DNA of 64,000 nucleotides from Mycolicibacterium sp. CBMA 234. GTDB lineage: Bacteria > Actinomycetota > Actinomycetes > Mycobacteriales > Mycobacteriaceae. Positions within the stretch are counted from its first letter, which is position 1; the number at the start of each line of letters is the position of its first letter. The stretch covers positions 186,001 to 250,000 of the forward strand of contig NZ_MPKW01000024.1 of NCBI RefSeq assembly GCF_009729415.1, read 5' to 3'. The notes under the pieces are model-generated. The model was not told where the DNA came from and did no database searches. It saw nothing but the letters and a program-made list of their open reading frames with translations. Made by a program: the position numbers and the translations under genes. Below are positions 41,813 to 49,890 of this stretch, piece after piece.

Positions 41813-42637
41813 GCGGCTTGGAAAAACCCGACAACGACTCCGCGGCTGGGTGTCGTCGGCCGCGCCAACACGGGCTCTGTGTTCGACTTGCAGCAGTGGC
41901 CGCCGTCGGCCGAAGCAGCCGAATGGGTCGAGAATTTCTGGTCTGTCACTTGGGATTTATCCAACGCCGAGCCTTTCCAGAGCACAGTCATTCCGTTTCC
42001 CGCGCTGCACCTCACTCATGAGTGGGGGACTGACGACGTCCGGCACGGTCACCGGCTGCCGGCGACGCTGGTGCACGGCGTGGTCGAGCAGGTGTTCACC
42101 AACACGCTGTCCGCGACCGGTGCTGTGGTGGGTGCGCGGTTCCGGCCGGGTGGGTTCGCGGCCCGTTTCGGTCGCGATGCGGGGGCATTGACTGGCCGGG
42201 TGCTGCCCGTTGACGACGAATTATTAGGCGCACCAATGGCCTTCGCCGACGACATCGAGCAGGCTGCAGCCGCCATGGACGACGCGATCGGTGATCACCC
42301 GGGTTCGGACCCGACGTACCGCGAGCTGCTGGCGTTGCTCGACCGGGTCAGCGCAGACGCGCAGCTGCACCGCGTTGAACAGGTGATGGCGCAGTCGCCG
42401 TGGAGCGAACGCACCACCCAGCGGATATTCCGTCGCTATGTCGGAGTGCCGGTGAAATGGGTGCTGTGCCGCTACCGGCTGCAGCACGCTGCTCTACAGA
42501 TCGAGACGGTGCCGGATCTCGACTTCGCTGCCCTGGCAGTGCAATTGGGCTGGTATGACCAGGCGCATTTCATCAATGACTTCCGGGCCATGCTTGGCTG
42601 CACGCCGGGGGAGTACGCCGGCCGGCACCGCGGTTAG
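41810..42637 (+). CDS. AraC-family transcriptional regulator
   Basis: 275 residues from ATG 41810. The N-terminal cupin-like DUF6597 domain includes AEWVENFWSVTWDLSN and VVGARFRPGGFAARFG, found in AraC proteins of alkylation/VOC clusters. C-terminal double HTH (about 175-270) with WSERTTQRIFRRYVGVPVKWVLCRYRLQHAAL and LGWYDQAHFINDFRAMLGCTPGEYA. Likely regulator of the divergent VOC gene; the ligand is unknown. From memory the pair is not found at this place in M. tuberculosis. Confidence 0.88.
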   Translation: MAAWKNPTTTPRLGVVGRANTGSVFDLQQWPPSAEAAEWVENFWSVTWDLSNAEPFQSTVIPFPALHLTHEWGTDDVRHGHRLPATLVHGVVEQVFTNTLSATGAVVGARFRPGGFAARFGRDAGALTGRVLPVDDELLGAPMAFADDIEQAAAAMDDAIGDHPGSDPTYRELLALLDRVSADAQLHRVEQVMAQSPWSERTTQRIFRRYVGVPVKWVLCRYRLQHAALQIETVPDLDFAALAVQLGWYDQAHFINDFRAMLGCTPGEYAGRHRG

Positions 42638-42653
42638 CCTCTCGTACAGCGTG

Positions 42654-43616
42654 TCAGTGCGCGCCCAACGTGCTCTGGATATCCGGCTTCATCTGTAGCA
42701 GCTGTTGACCCCAGTAGGCCCAGGTGTGGGTGCCGGTCGGTGGGAAGTTGAAGTTGGCGTTGTGCCCACCCGCGGCCTGGTAGGCCGCTTGGAACTTGGT
42801 GTTGGACGCGAGCGTGAAGCTCTCCAGGAACTGTTGCGGCACACCACTCGTCGCGCCGGCGAGGTCGTCGGGCGTGCCGGTGCCGCAGTACACCCATAGC
42901 CGCGCGCCGGACGCGACGACCGCGCCGACGTTGACCGTCGGGTCGTTGCGGGCCCAGGCCGGGTCGCCAGGGGGACCCCACATCGCGCCGGGGTTGAAGC
43001 CGCCGGAATCGTTCATCGCCAGCCCGACCATCGGCGGCCAGAACGCGTCGGACAGGTTCAGGAACCCCGACAGCGAGCCCGCGTACCGGAACTTGTCCGG
43101 GTGGTAGGCGACGTAGATCAGGGCGGTGGAGCCACTCATCGATAGTCCGACGACCGCATTACCGCCGGTTGAGATGTGCTTGTTGGCCGCCAGCCAGGCA
43201 GGCAGCTCGCTGGTCAGGAAGGTTTCCCACTTGTAGGTCTGGGTGGTGCCGTTACCGACGGCCGGCTGGTACCAGTCGGTGTAGAAGCTCGACATTCCGC
43301 CGACGGGCATGACCACAGAGACGCCCGAGCCGTTGTACCACTCGAAGGCCGGGGTGTTGATGTCCCAGCCGCTGGTGTCGTCCTGCGCGCGCAGTCCGTC
43401 CAACAGGTAGAGGGCGTGTGGACCGCCGCCCTGAAACTCAACTCTGATGTTGCGGCCCATGGCCGCCGACGGCACGTTCAGATACTCGATGGGCAGGCCA
43501 GGCCTGGAGAACGCGTGTGCGGGGGTCGCTGCGATCAGACCGCTGATCGTCAGCGACGTCAGCGCCGCACCCAGAAACTTTGTAAATCCCGACAGGCTCT
43601 TGACGTTGTACGACAT
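42654..43616 (-). CDS. Antigen 85-family mycolyltransferase/esterase
   Basis: 320 residues from ATG 43616 with AAGGGG eight bases upstream. Sec signal peptide to about residue 35 (TPAHAFS). Alpha/beta-hydrolase of the FbpA/B/C group: FQGGGPHALYLLDGLRAQDDTSGWDINTPAF, nucleophile in VGLSMSGST (Ser), acid in PQQFLESFTLASN (Glu), and GTHTWAYWG (His). Antigen 85 enzymes move mycolic acids from trehalose monomycolate to arabinogalactan or trehalose dimycolate, releasing trehalose. The three canonical genes are elsewhere, so this is an additional paralogue. From memory there is no such gene here in M. tuberculosis. Confidence 0.92.
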   Translation of the reverse strand: MSYNVKSLSGFTKFLGAALTSLTISGLIAATPAHAFSRPGLPIEYLNVPSAAMGRNIRVEFQGGGPHALYLLDGLRAQDDTSGWDINTPAFEWYNGSGVSVVMPVGGMSSFYTDWYQPAVGNGTTQTYKWETFLTSELPAWLAANKHISTGGNAVVGLSMSGSTALIYVAYHPDKFRYAGSLSGFLNLSDAFWPPMVGLAMNDSGGFNPGAMWGPPGDPAWARNDPTVNVGAVVASGARLWVYCGTGTPDDLAGATSGVPQQFLESFTLASNTKFQAAYQAAGGHNANFNFPPTGTHTWAYWGQQLLQMKPDIQSTLGAH

Positions 43617-43690
43617 GGGTAAACCCCTTGGGTCCGGATGCGGATACACACCGCATTGCGGGGCGTACCCTGATCCGCGCAGGCCGAAAC

Positions 43691-44182
43691 CTACTGATTG
43701 ATCGCCTGCCACGCCGCGAGTTTGTCGGCGAACGACATGGTCAACGCTCCGCTGCTCGACGGCAGCCGCGCCGCGGGGAGCGCGATGTCGGCTTGCTGAA
43801 ACAACGTGTAGGCGGTCAGCCCGTTCACGAAGCCGCGTTCGATCGTCGGATGCTGGGCCAGGAAGGCGTGGAAATCATTGAGCACCAACGTCTTCCGGTC
43901 GATGTTCGCATCCATGCTGCCGACCCGTCGGCAGCTGTGCACGACGTCCCACAACGCCACCCCGGCGGCGGTGACGGCGTCGATGCGGTCGGGGTATGGG
44001 AGGTCCGCGTCGAAACCCAGCAGCGAGCCCAGCAGCCGCCAGAACTGGTTGCGGGTATTGGCGTAGTACTCGCCGGTGTCCAATGACTTCTCGCTGGGAA
44101 ACGAGCCCAGGATCAGCACCCGTGGAATGGCGCCGACGACCACCGGCAGTCCGGTGCGCAGCGGCATCTCTGGCTCGGTCAT
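43691..44182 (-). CDS. Mug/hypoxanthine-DNA glycosylase-like repair enzyme
   Basis: 163 residues from ATG 44182. UDG-superfamily core: VLILGSFPSEKSLDTGEYYANTRNQFWRLLG near residue 20-50 is the motif of the G/U mismatch and family 6 (HDG) glycosylases; Asn in TRNQFW is the likely catalytic residue. ALWDVVHSCRRVGSMDANI and the C-terminal LPSSSGALTMSF, which takes the role of motif 2, follow. It would remove hypoxanthine or uracil from DNA. A second UDG-fold enzyme, UdgB, is at 38509-39327. Divergent from the cyclase gene by 42 bp. Confidence 0.84.
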   Translation of the reverse strand: MTEPEMPLRTGLPVVVGAIPRVLILGSFPSEKSLDTGEYYANTRNQFWRLLGSLLGFDADLPYPDRIDAVTAAGVALWDVVHSCRRVGSMDANIDRKTLVLNDFHAFLAQHPTIERGFVNGLTAYTLFQQADIALPAARLPSSSGALTMSFADKLAAWQAINQ

Positions 44183-44212
44183 GTCCCCATTCTGCGGGGC
44201 CGCCAGGCGCGA

Positions 44213-44227
44213 TAAGTTGACCGGGTG
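44213..44227 (+). promoter_or_regulatory. Leaderless promoter of the adenylyl cyclase gene
   Basis: TAAGTT (44213-44218) with the GTG start six bases later at 44225. Confidence 0.4.
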
Positions 44228-45295
44228 AGCGAACTGACCGACTGGTTGCTGTCCGAGGGATTCAGCGAAGAGCAGATCGATGAGTCGTTCGCGCCCATGC
44301 TGCTGCCGGCCCGCCGCGCGTTGGGGGACGACGGCACTCGGCTGTCCGCGCGTGACATCGCGACACAGTGGGATGTCGATCTCGAGCGCCTGCAACGGAT
44401 TCTGCACGCGGCCGGCCGTCCTCGCTCCGAAGACCCTGACGCCGCGTTGTACCTGCCGGTGGACAGTGAGTTGATCGGCTATGGGCAGCAGTGCATCCGG
44501 CTGGGGCTCCCCGAGGAGCAGGTCGTGGCGGTGGTGCAGGTCATGGCCGAGGGGTTGTCGCGCATCGTCGAGGTGATGCGGGTCGCCGCCTTGTCGGCGA
44601 TCCTCCGGCCGGGGGTCAGCGAGCTCGACGGTGCCAAGGCGTCCGCGGCGTTGACCAGCGAAGTCGCCCCGCTCCTCGGCCCGATGATCCAGGACATGCT
44701 GCGGACCCAACTGCTGCACGCGATGCTGGAGGAGGAGGTCAGCGCCAGCGAACGGATTGCCGGCCGGCCACTGCCCGGCGCAGGGCAGGTGTCCGTCGCC
44801 TTCGCTGATCTGGTCGGCTTCACCAGTCTGGGTGAGGAGCTGCCGCCTGAGGACCTGGAGCGCCTGTCGCAGCGCCTGGCCGACCTCGCCCGCGACCTGG
44901 CCGTGCCGCCGGTGCGGTTCGTCAAGACCATCGGCGACGAGGTCATGCTGGTCAGCGCCGAGCCGGTGTCGCTGCTGGAGATGCTGCTGAAGCTGGTCGC
45001 CGCGGCTGACGCAGACGAGGCGCTGCCGCGACTCAAGGCGGGAATGGCAACTGGGGTGGCCGTCAGCCGGGCGGGGGATTGGTTCGGCAGCCCCGTCAAC
45101 CAGGCCAGCCGGGTGACGGGCGTGGCCCGGCCTGGCGCCGTTCTGCTGGCCGAATCGGCGCGTGAGGCGGTCGGTGACGCAACCAGCTTTGACTGGTCTT
45201 TTGCCGGGGCGCGACGCCTGAAAGGCATCCGTGACGAGGTGAAATTGTTCCGCGCCCGATTTGCACAGGGCGCCGTACCCCGCTTACATGGGTAG
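44225..45295 (+). CDS. Class III adenylyl cyclase with pH-sensing-type regulatory domain (Rv1264-like)
   Basis: 356 residues from GTG 44225. Residues 1-170 are all-helical and correspond to the autoinhibitory, acid-sensing N-terminal region of Rv1264; the catalytic domain runs from about 185 to the end. Catalytic residues: metal Asp in VAFADLVGFTSLGEEL (about 194), adenine-specifying Lys and second metal Asp in VKTIGDEVMLVSAE (about 234-240), and Asn/Arg in SPVNQASRVTGVARPG. It makes cAMP and is active as a dimer. It is about 40 residues shorter than Rv1264. A GH16 gene follows two bases after the stop, an unusual operon partner. Confidence 0.92.
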   Translation: MSELTDWLLSEGFSEEQIDESFAPMLLPARRALGDDGTRLSARDIATQWDVDLERLQRILHAAGRPRSEDPDAALYLPVDSELIGYGQQCIRLGLPEEQVVAVVQVMAEGLSRIVEVMRVAALSAILRPGVSELDGAKASAALTSEVAPLLGPMIQDMLRTQLLHAMLEEEVSASERIAGRPLPGAGQVSVAFADLVGFTSLGEELPPEDLERLSQRLADLARDLAVPPVRFVKTIGDEVMLVSAEPVSLLEMLLKLVAAADADEALPRLKAGMATGVAVSRAGDWFGSPVNQASRVTGVARPGAVLLAESAREAVGDATSFDWSFAGARRLKGIRDEVKLFRARFAQGAVPRLHG

Positions 45296-45297
45296 AC

Positions 45298-46101
45298 ATG
45301 CCAGAGATTGATCGTCGCAGCATGATGTCGATGGCGGGGATGGGCCTGTTGGCCGCCGCGCTTCCGATGGCCGAAGCTGGGGCCGACACCAAGCCAGGTC
45401 AATTCATCTTCGCGGATGATTTCGACGGACCGGTCGGATCGTCTCCCGACACCTCGAAATGGGAAATCGCGACCGCTCGTGAGTCGATGAAAGACCCGAC
45501 GTTCTGGGAGCTGCCCGAGCACGTCGGGCAGTACCGCAACGATCGCAAGAATCTGTTCCTGGACGGCAAGTCCAACTTGGTGATCCGCGCCGCCAAAGAC
45601 GGAAACACCTTCTACAGCGGCAAGATTTTCGGTACCTTCCGCGCCGGCATCGGCCACACCTTCGAGGCGCGGATCAAGCTCAACTGTCTGACGCCGGGCT
45701 GCTGGCCGGCCTGGTACCTGGCCAACGCCGATCCGGTGGTCGGCGGTGAGGTCGACATCATGGAGTGGTACGGCAACGGGAGCTGGGCCCCCGGCACCAC
45801 CGTGCACGCCAATCTCAATGGCGGCGAGCATGTTTCGCACACCATCGCGCCGGATAGCAACTGGCACACCTGGCGCTGCCAGTGGGACGACGCCGGTATC
45901 CGGTTCTGGTTGGACTACACCGACGGTGCCCAGCCGTACTTCAACGTGCCGGCAAAGTCATTGCCCAACTGGCACTTCAACGATCCCGGCTATACCTTGT
46001 TCCCGATCCTCAACCTCGCCGTCGCGGGTTCCGGTGGCGGCGATCCCAGCGCCGGCACCTACCCGGCAGAGATGCTGGTCGACTGGGTGCGGATCTGGTA
46101 G
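45298..46101 (+). CDS. GH16 family endo-beta-1,3-glucanase-like exported enzyme
   Basis: 267 residues from ATG 45298. The N-terminus carries a twin-arginine-type signal (MPEIDRRSMMSMAGMGLLAA) with cleavage near EAGA. The catalytic motif of GH16, GGEVDIMEWYG, holds the two glutamates and Asp at about 150-155. Flanking DDFDGPVGSSPDTSKW and GWSAPGTTVHANLNGG-like strands form the jelly roll; the C-terminal PILNLAVAGSGGGDP and EMLVDWVRIW are conserved. It resembles Rv0315. Substrate likely beta-1,3-glucan or a similar polysaccharide. Two bases separate it from the cyclase gene, so they share a message. Confidence 0.9.
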   Translation: MPEIDRRSMMSMAGMGLLAAALPMAEAGADTKPGQFIFADDFDGPVGSSPDTSKWEIATARESMKDPTFWELPEHVGQYRNDRKNLFLDGKSNLVIRAAKDGNTFYSGKIFGTFRAGIGHTFEARIKLNCLTPGCWPAWYLANADPVVGGEVDIMEWYGNGSWAPGTTVHANLNGGEHVSHTIAPDSNWHTWRCQWDDAGIRFWLDYTDGAQPYFNVPAKSLPNWHFNDPGYTLFPILNLAVAGSGGGDPSAGTYPAEMLVDWVRIW

Positions 46102-48219
46102 CTACCGGCTGGGCGTGAACCGGCGGAGCCGCAGGCTGTTACTCACCACGAACAGTGAGCTGAAAGCCATTGCCGCACTGGCAATCATCGGGTTGAGCAT
46201 GCCCAGTGCCGCCAGCGGGATCGCCGCGACGTTGTAGGCGAACGCCCAGAACAGGTTGCCCTTGATGGTCTTGAGCGTGGCCCTGGACAGGCGGATGGCG
46301 TTGCCCACGGCCCGCAGGTCACCGCTGACCAGCGTCAGGTCCGAGGCTTCGATGGCGACATCGGTGCCGGTGCCCATCGCCAGGCCCAGGTCGGCTTGGG
46401 CAAGTGCCGCAGCGTCATTCACGCCGTCGCCGACCATCGCGACCACTCGGCCCTGGTCCTGCAACCGCTTGACCTCGTCGACCTTGTCCGCGGGCAGCAC
46501 CTCGGCGATCACGGTCTCGATGCCGACTTCCGCGGCGACGGCGTGGGCTGCGCGGGCATTGTCGCCGGAGAGCAGCACGGGGGTCAGTCCCAGTCGCTTG
46601 AGGTCGCTGATGGCTTCTGCAGCAGTGTCTTTCACCGTATCGCTGACGACGATGACGCCCGCGATGGCTCCGTCGATGGCTACCCACACCGGGGTCCGGC
46701 CCTCGGTCTCAGCGATCTGCGCGGCGGTCTGCAGTTTGGGGTCCGCCTCGTCGGTCAGCCAGCTGGACCGTCCGACCGCGACCTGGTGTCCGTCGACCAC
46801 ACCGGTCACGCCCCGACCGTCGTGGTTGACGAAGTCGGTGACCGCCGGCAGCGGACCCATTGTGGTCCGGGCCGCCTCTGCTGCCACGGCCTGGGCGATG
46901 GGGTGTTCGGAGGCGTGCTCCAACGCGCCCGCAAGCCGTAAGACGTTGTCCGACTGAGCATGTACCGCGGCCACTGTCATCTTGCCGGTCGTCACCGTGC
47001 CGGTCTTGTCCAGCACGACGGTGTCGACCTTTCGGGTCGATTCGAGCACCTGCGGGCCCTTGATGAGAATGCCCAGTTGCGCGCCGCGTCCAGTGCCGAC
47101 CAGCAGGGCCGTCGGCGTGGCGAGTCCCAAGGCGCATGGGCACGCGATGATCAGCACTGCCACCGCGGCGGTGATGGCTGCGCTAGCCGAACCGCCCGCG
47201 ACCAGCCAGCCGATCAATGTCAGCACCGCCAGCCCGATGACCACCGGGACGAACACCGCGGACACCCGGTCTGCGAGGCGCTGCACTTCGGCCTTGCCGC
47301 TCTGGGCGTCTGAGACCAGCCGCGCCATCTGAGCCAGCTGGGTGTCCGCGCCGATTCGGGTAGCCCGGACTTCAAGGCGCCCACCGGCGTTCACAGTCGC
47401 ACCGGCCAGGTGATCGCCCGGCCCGACTTCTACTGGCACCGATTCGCCCGTCAGCATCGACGCGTCCACCGCGGAGGTCCCGGCGACGACGACGCCGTCG
47501 GTGGCGATCTTCTCGCCCGGCCGGACCACGAACGTATCGCCGACCGCCAATTCCTCAATGGGAAGCCGGATTTCGTGACCGTCCCGCAGCACCGCCACAT
47601 CCTTGGCGCCGAGATCCAGTAGCGCGCGCAGCGCCGCACCCGATTGCCGCTTGGCGCGGGTCTCGAAGAACTTACCGGTGAGGATCAGGGTCGTGACGGT
47701 TGCCGCAACCTCGAGATAGAGATGTTCGCCGCCGGTGCTGAGCGTCCAGATGGACCAGAGATACGAGGTGAGCACGCCCAGAGACACCAGGGTGTCCATG
47801 GTGGCCGCGCCGTGTCGCAGGTTGGTCCACGCGGCGTGGTGCAGCGGCCACGCGCCCCATGTGACTACCGGGGTGGCCAGTGCCAATGCCCACAACTGCC
47901 AGTGCGGGAATTGCAGCGCCGGAATCATCGACAGCGCGAGCACCGGCAGGGTGAACGCCAGCGACACCAATAGTCTTGGCAGATATGACGTTTCGCTGGT
48001 TGCGTCGGGCTTGTCGATGCTCGCGGTGTACCCGGTTGCTTCCACTGCGGCAACCAGTTCCTCCGTGGTCACGCTGTCGCCGAAGGTGACGGCCGCCTGT
48101 TCGGTCGCGAAGTTCACGCTAGCTTGAACTCCGTCAAGCCGGTTGAGCCGCTTTTCGATTCGGGCCGCGCATGACGCACACGTCATGCCGCCCACCGACA
48201 GCGTGACCGACGTGGTCAT
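46102..48219 (-). CDS. Copper-translocating P1B-type ATPase (CopA/CtpA-like)
   Basis: 705 residues from ATG 48219, overlapping the copper chaperone stop (ATGA). N-terminal heavy-metal domain with GMTCASC (Cys14, Cys17), eight predicted transmembrane helices, CPCALGLATP ion-binding motif (about 359-366), phosphorylation site DKTGT (about 402), HP locus EHASEHPIAQAVA, and GDGVNDAAALAQA (about 595). CPC with upstream GMxCxxC is typical of Cu(I) exporters. Domain order and the CsoR-like operator in front of the chaperone gene support copper efflux to the outside. Similar to mycobacterial CtpA/CtpV; exact orthologue not determined. Confidence 0.93.
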   Translation of the reverse strand: MTTSVTLSVGGMTCASCAARIEKRLNRLDGVQASVNFATEQAAVTFGDSVTTEELVAAVEATGYTASIDKPDATSETSYLPRLLVSLAFTLPVLALSMIPALQFPHWQLWALALATPVVTWGAWPLHHAAWTNLRHGAATMDTLVSLGVLTSYLWSIWTLSTGGEHLYLEVAATVTTLILTGKFFETRAKRQSGAALRALLDLGAKDVAVLRDGHEIRLPIEELAVGDTFVVRPGEKIATDGVVVAGTSAVDASMLTGESVPVEVGPGDHLAGATVNAGGRLEVRATRIGADTQLAQMARLVSDAQSGKAEVQRLADRVSAVFVPVVIGLAVLTLIGWLVAGGSASAAITAAVAVLIIACPCALGLATPTALLVGTGRGAQLGILIKGPQVLESTRKVDTVVLDKTGTVTTGKMTVAAVHAQSDNVLRLAGALEHASEHPIAQAVAAEAARTTMGPLPAVTDFVNHDGRGVTGVVDGHQVAVGRSSWLTDEADPKLQTAAQIAETEGRTPVWVAIDGAIAGVIVVSDTVKDTAAEAISDLKRLGLTPVLLSGDNARAAHAVAAEVGIETVIAEVLPADKVDEVKRLQDQGRVVAMVGDGVNDAAALAQADLGLAMGTGTDVAIEASDLTLVSGDLRAVGNAIRLSRATLKTIKGNLFWAFAYNVAAIPLAALGMLNPMIASAAMAFSSLFVVSNSLRLRRFTPSR

Positions 48220-48419
48220 GCCGGTTGGACGACGTCGTATCCGGCGTCTTCGATAGCAGCGGCGACGGCGGCCCGGTCCGGCTCGCCGTCCACGCGCACG
48301 GTGCCGGCCTTGAGGTCTACCTCGACACCCGTCACACCGGCCAGCGGCTCGACGGCCGAGGTGATCGACGCGACGCAGTGGCCGCACGACATGCCCTGAA
48401 CTTCAAGTACCTCACTCAT
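48216..48419 (-). CDS. Copper chaperone CopZ-like
   Basis: 67 residues from ATG 48419. Ferredoxin-like heavy-metal-associated domain with GMSCGHC (Cys12, Cys15; MSC-x2-C), and the second-half LKAGTVRVDGEPDRAAVAAAIEDAGYDV. It carries Cu(I) to the ATPase encoded immediately downstream, with which it is translationally coupled. Copper-type operator and leaderless promoter immediately upstream. Confidence 0.92.
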   Translation of the reverse strand: MSEVLEVQGMSCGHCVASITSAVEPLAGVTGVEVDLKAGTVRVDGEPDRAAVAAAIEDAGYDVVQPA

Positions 48420-48426
48420 GCCCCGA

Positions 48427-48449
48427 AGTATATACCCATAGGGGGTATA
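48427..48449 (-). promoter_or_regulatory. Copper-responsive operator (CsoR/RicR-like) and promoter
   Basis: TATACCC (48431-48437), five bases, GGGTATA (48443-48449): an inverted repeat with TACCC/GGGTA cores like known mycobacterial copper-repressor sites. Its left end overlaps TATACT (48432-48427 on the minus strand), a perfect -10, seven bases before the ATG of the chaperone. Repressor binding would cover RNA polymerase; Cu(I) would release it. Confidence 0.65.
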
Positions 48450-48520
48450 GGTAGCTAGGTGTCGTGGGTCTCAATTGGAGTAGCTCACCTTTTAGTCGGA
48501 CCTGGTGGCATCCTGGTTCC

Positions 48521-48724
48521 ATGGCTCGTAAAGAGATCGATCCGATCCGGGCGAAAAGTGCTCTTGCGGTAGCGAAAGAGCACCCTGGCATGCTGCTGTT
48601 CCTGGCTTCGCCGGGCGTCTTGGTCATCGGCATTGTGTGGTGGCTCATCGGCCCAGGTTGGGCATTGCTGCTGCTGGTGGCGTTACTGATTGGCGGCGGC
48701 GCCGCGCTGTTGCGCAAGCGCTGA
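48521..48724 (+). CDS. Small two-helix membrane protein
   Basis: 67 residues from ATG 48521. ARKEIDPIRAKSALAVAKEHPG forms a charged N-terminus, then LLFLASPGVLVIGIVWWLIG and WALLLLVALLIGGGAALL are two closely spaced transmembrane helices, ending in a basic RKR. It is close to the copper operon but on the opposite strand, with its own start 102 bp from the chaperone's. No homologue recognised; a small membrane protein of unknown role. Confidence 0.65.
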   Translation: MARKEIDPIRAKSALAVAKEHPGMLLFLASPGVLVIGIVWWLIGPGWALLLLVALLIGGGAALLRKR

Positions 48725-48777
48725 CCCATTCCTGTTCGCCCTTGTTCGCCTCGGGTGAAAGGCTGTTTCATCAGCCT

Positions 48778-48798
48778 TGTAACGGTGTAATCATGTAA
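48778..48798 (+). repeat. Three direct TGTAA repeats with 8-bp period
   Basis: TGTAA begins at 48778, 48786 and 48794, each followed by three bases, ending three bases before ATG 48801. The regular period just upstream of the start suggests cooperative regulator binding. TAATCATGTAAAC also overlaps any -10 element. Confidence 0.6.
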
Positions 48799-48800
48799 AC

Positions 48801-49352
48801 ATGAGACAACGTCATTCTGGCCAGGACCGCCGCGGCGGCTGGCAACAAGCTGGGCAGCCCGATGCGGGCGACGCCGCCGACTGGTTCGCCGGTCGGCTAC
48901 CGGAAGGGTGGTTCGCCGGCGACCCGAGCGTCACGGTGGACCGCGAGGAAATCATCGTCATCGGCCGGCTGCCCGAGCCGGAGAATCCCGAGACCGAAGC
49001 ACGGGCATCCGGGCGGGTTGCCCGGTTCCGCGAGGAAACCCGGTCGGAGCGCATGCGCATCGCCGACGAGGCGGAGGCGCGATATGGCCGCAAGGTGGCC
49101 TGGGGCGTCAGTGCGGGGGAGTCGGAGCGAATTCTGTTCACCCACATGGCCGTTCCCGTCATGACCCGGCTCAAGCAGCCGGAGCGGCAGGTGCTCGACA
49201 CTCTGGTCGACGCGGGCGTCGCGCGGTCGCGTTCCGATGCGCTGGCGTGGTCGGTGCGCCTGGTCGGTGACCATGCCGAGGAATGGCTGGCCAAGCTGCG
49301 CGATGCCATGACCGAGGTCGACGATCTCCGTGCCGAGGGTCCGCAGCTCTGA
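48801..49352 (+). CDS. Conserved actinobacterial hypothetical protein with possible autoregulation
   Basis: 183 residues from ATG 48801. Gly/Gln/Arg-rich first 20 residues, then DAADWFAGRLPEGWFAGDPSVTVDREEIIVIGRLPEPE (strand-rich), a highly charged helical segment EARASGRVARFREETRSERMRIADEAEARYGRKVAWGVSAGE, and FTHMAVPVMTRLKQPERQVLDTLVDAGVARSRSDALAWSVRLVGDHAEEWLAKLRDAMTEVDDL, whose C-terminal part resembles a ribbon-helix-helix-like dimer helix pair. From memory, similar proteins occur in Streptomyces and mycobacteria. Preceded by a threefold TGTAA repeat. Function unknown; DNA-binding is inference. Confidence 0.7.
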   Translation: MRQRHSGQDRRGGWQQAGQPDAGDAADWFAGRLPEGWFAGDPSVTVDREEIIVIGRLPEPENPETEARASGRVARFREETRSERMRIADEAEARYGRKVAWGVSAGESERILFTHMAVPVMTRLKQPERQVLDTLVDAGVARSRSDALAWSVRLVGDHAEEWLAKLRDAMTEVDDLRAEGPQL

Positions 49353-49416
49353 ACAACCATTGACCTTCGCTACCGCGCGGGGCAGGCTCAAGGGACCGGC
49401 CCGATGGGAGCGCACG

Positions 49417-49890
49417 ATGAGCGATCGGTTGTTCAATTACATCGGCGAGATGCTGCGCGGATGCTTGGACGTTGACCTGGCCGCTGCGCGGGTGATCGGT
49501 GCGGGCGAATTCACCAAGTTCCTGACTGATGACGTGCGTTTGCACGTCATCAGCGCACATCTGGCAGCGGCCGAATGGGGTACTGCGGAGAGTCACGAGC
49601 CGGTGCGGGTGACGGACACCCACATCGTCGTCACCGAGCACGGCCTGCTGTATGCGGCCGAGGTCGGAGGTGCGAATCCGGGTTACTACCTGGCGGTGCC
49701 GCGAGCGCTGCTCGAAACGGTTGCCGACCACATCGTCGACAGTCCGCCGCCCTGCGGTACGGCGGTCGCGCTGGATTGCAGGCAGGACCACGACCTCGCG
49801 TCCATCTGGCAGTTCGAGACCGCACTTCGGCATCGCCTCGAGTCTGACCCGGTGCTCCGTGTGCAGCTGACGGGTGCGTTCGCGGCCTGA
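49417..49890 (+). CDS. Hypothetical soluble protein, 157 residues
   Basis: From ATG 49417 with GGGAG seven bases before it. RLFNYIGEMLRGCLDVDLAAARVIGAGEFTKFLTDDVRLHVIS starts it, then HEPVRVTDTHIVVTEHGLLYAAEVGG, AVPRALLETVADHIVDSPPP and RQDHDLASIWQFETALRHRLESDP. No signal peptide, membrane segment, cysteine pair or catalytic motif is evident. It lies on the same strand as its neighbours with independent spacing. Family not recognised. Confidence 0.6.
   Translation: MSDRLFNYIGEMLRGCLDVDLAAARVIGAGEFTKFLTDDVRLHVISAHLAAAEWGTAESHEPVRVTDTHIVVTEHGLLYAAEVGGANPGYYLAVPRALLETVADHIVDSPPPCGTAVALDCRQDHDLASIWQFETALRHRLESDPVLRVQLTGAFAA

Noticed and set aside
43691..44719. Extended 342-residue version of the glycosylase
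   Set aside because: The extra N-terminus overlaps the coding start of the cyclase gene and is low-complexity; ATG 44182 fits the family.
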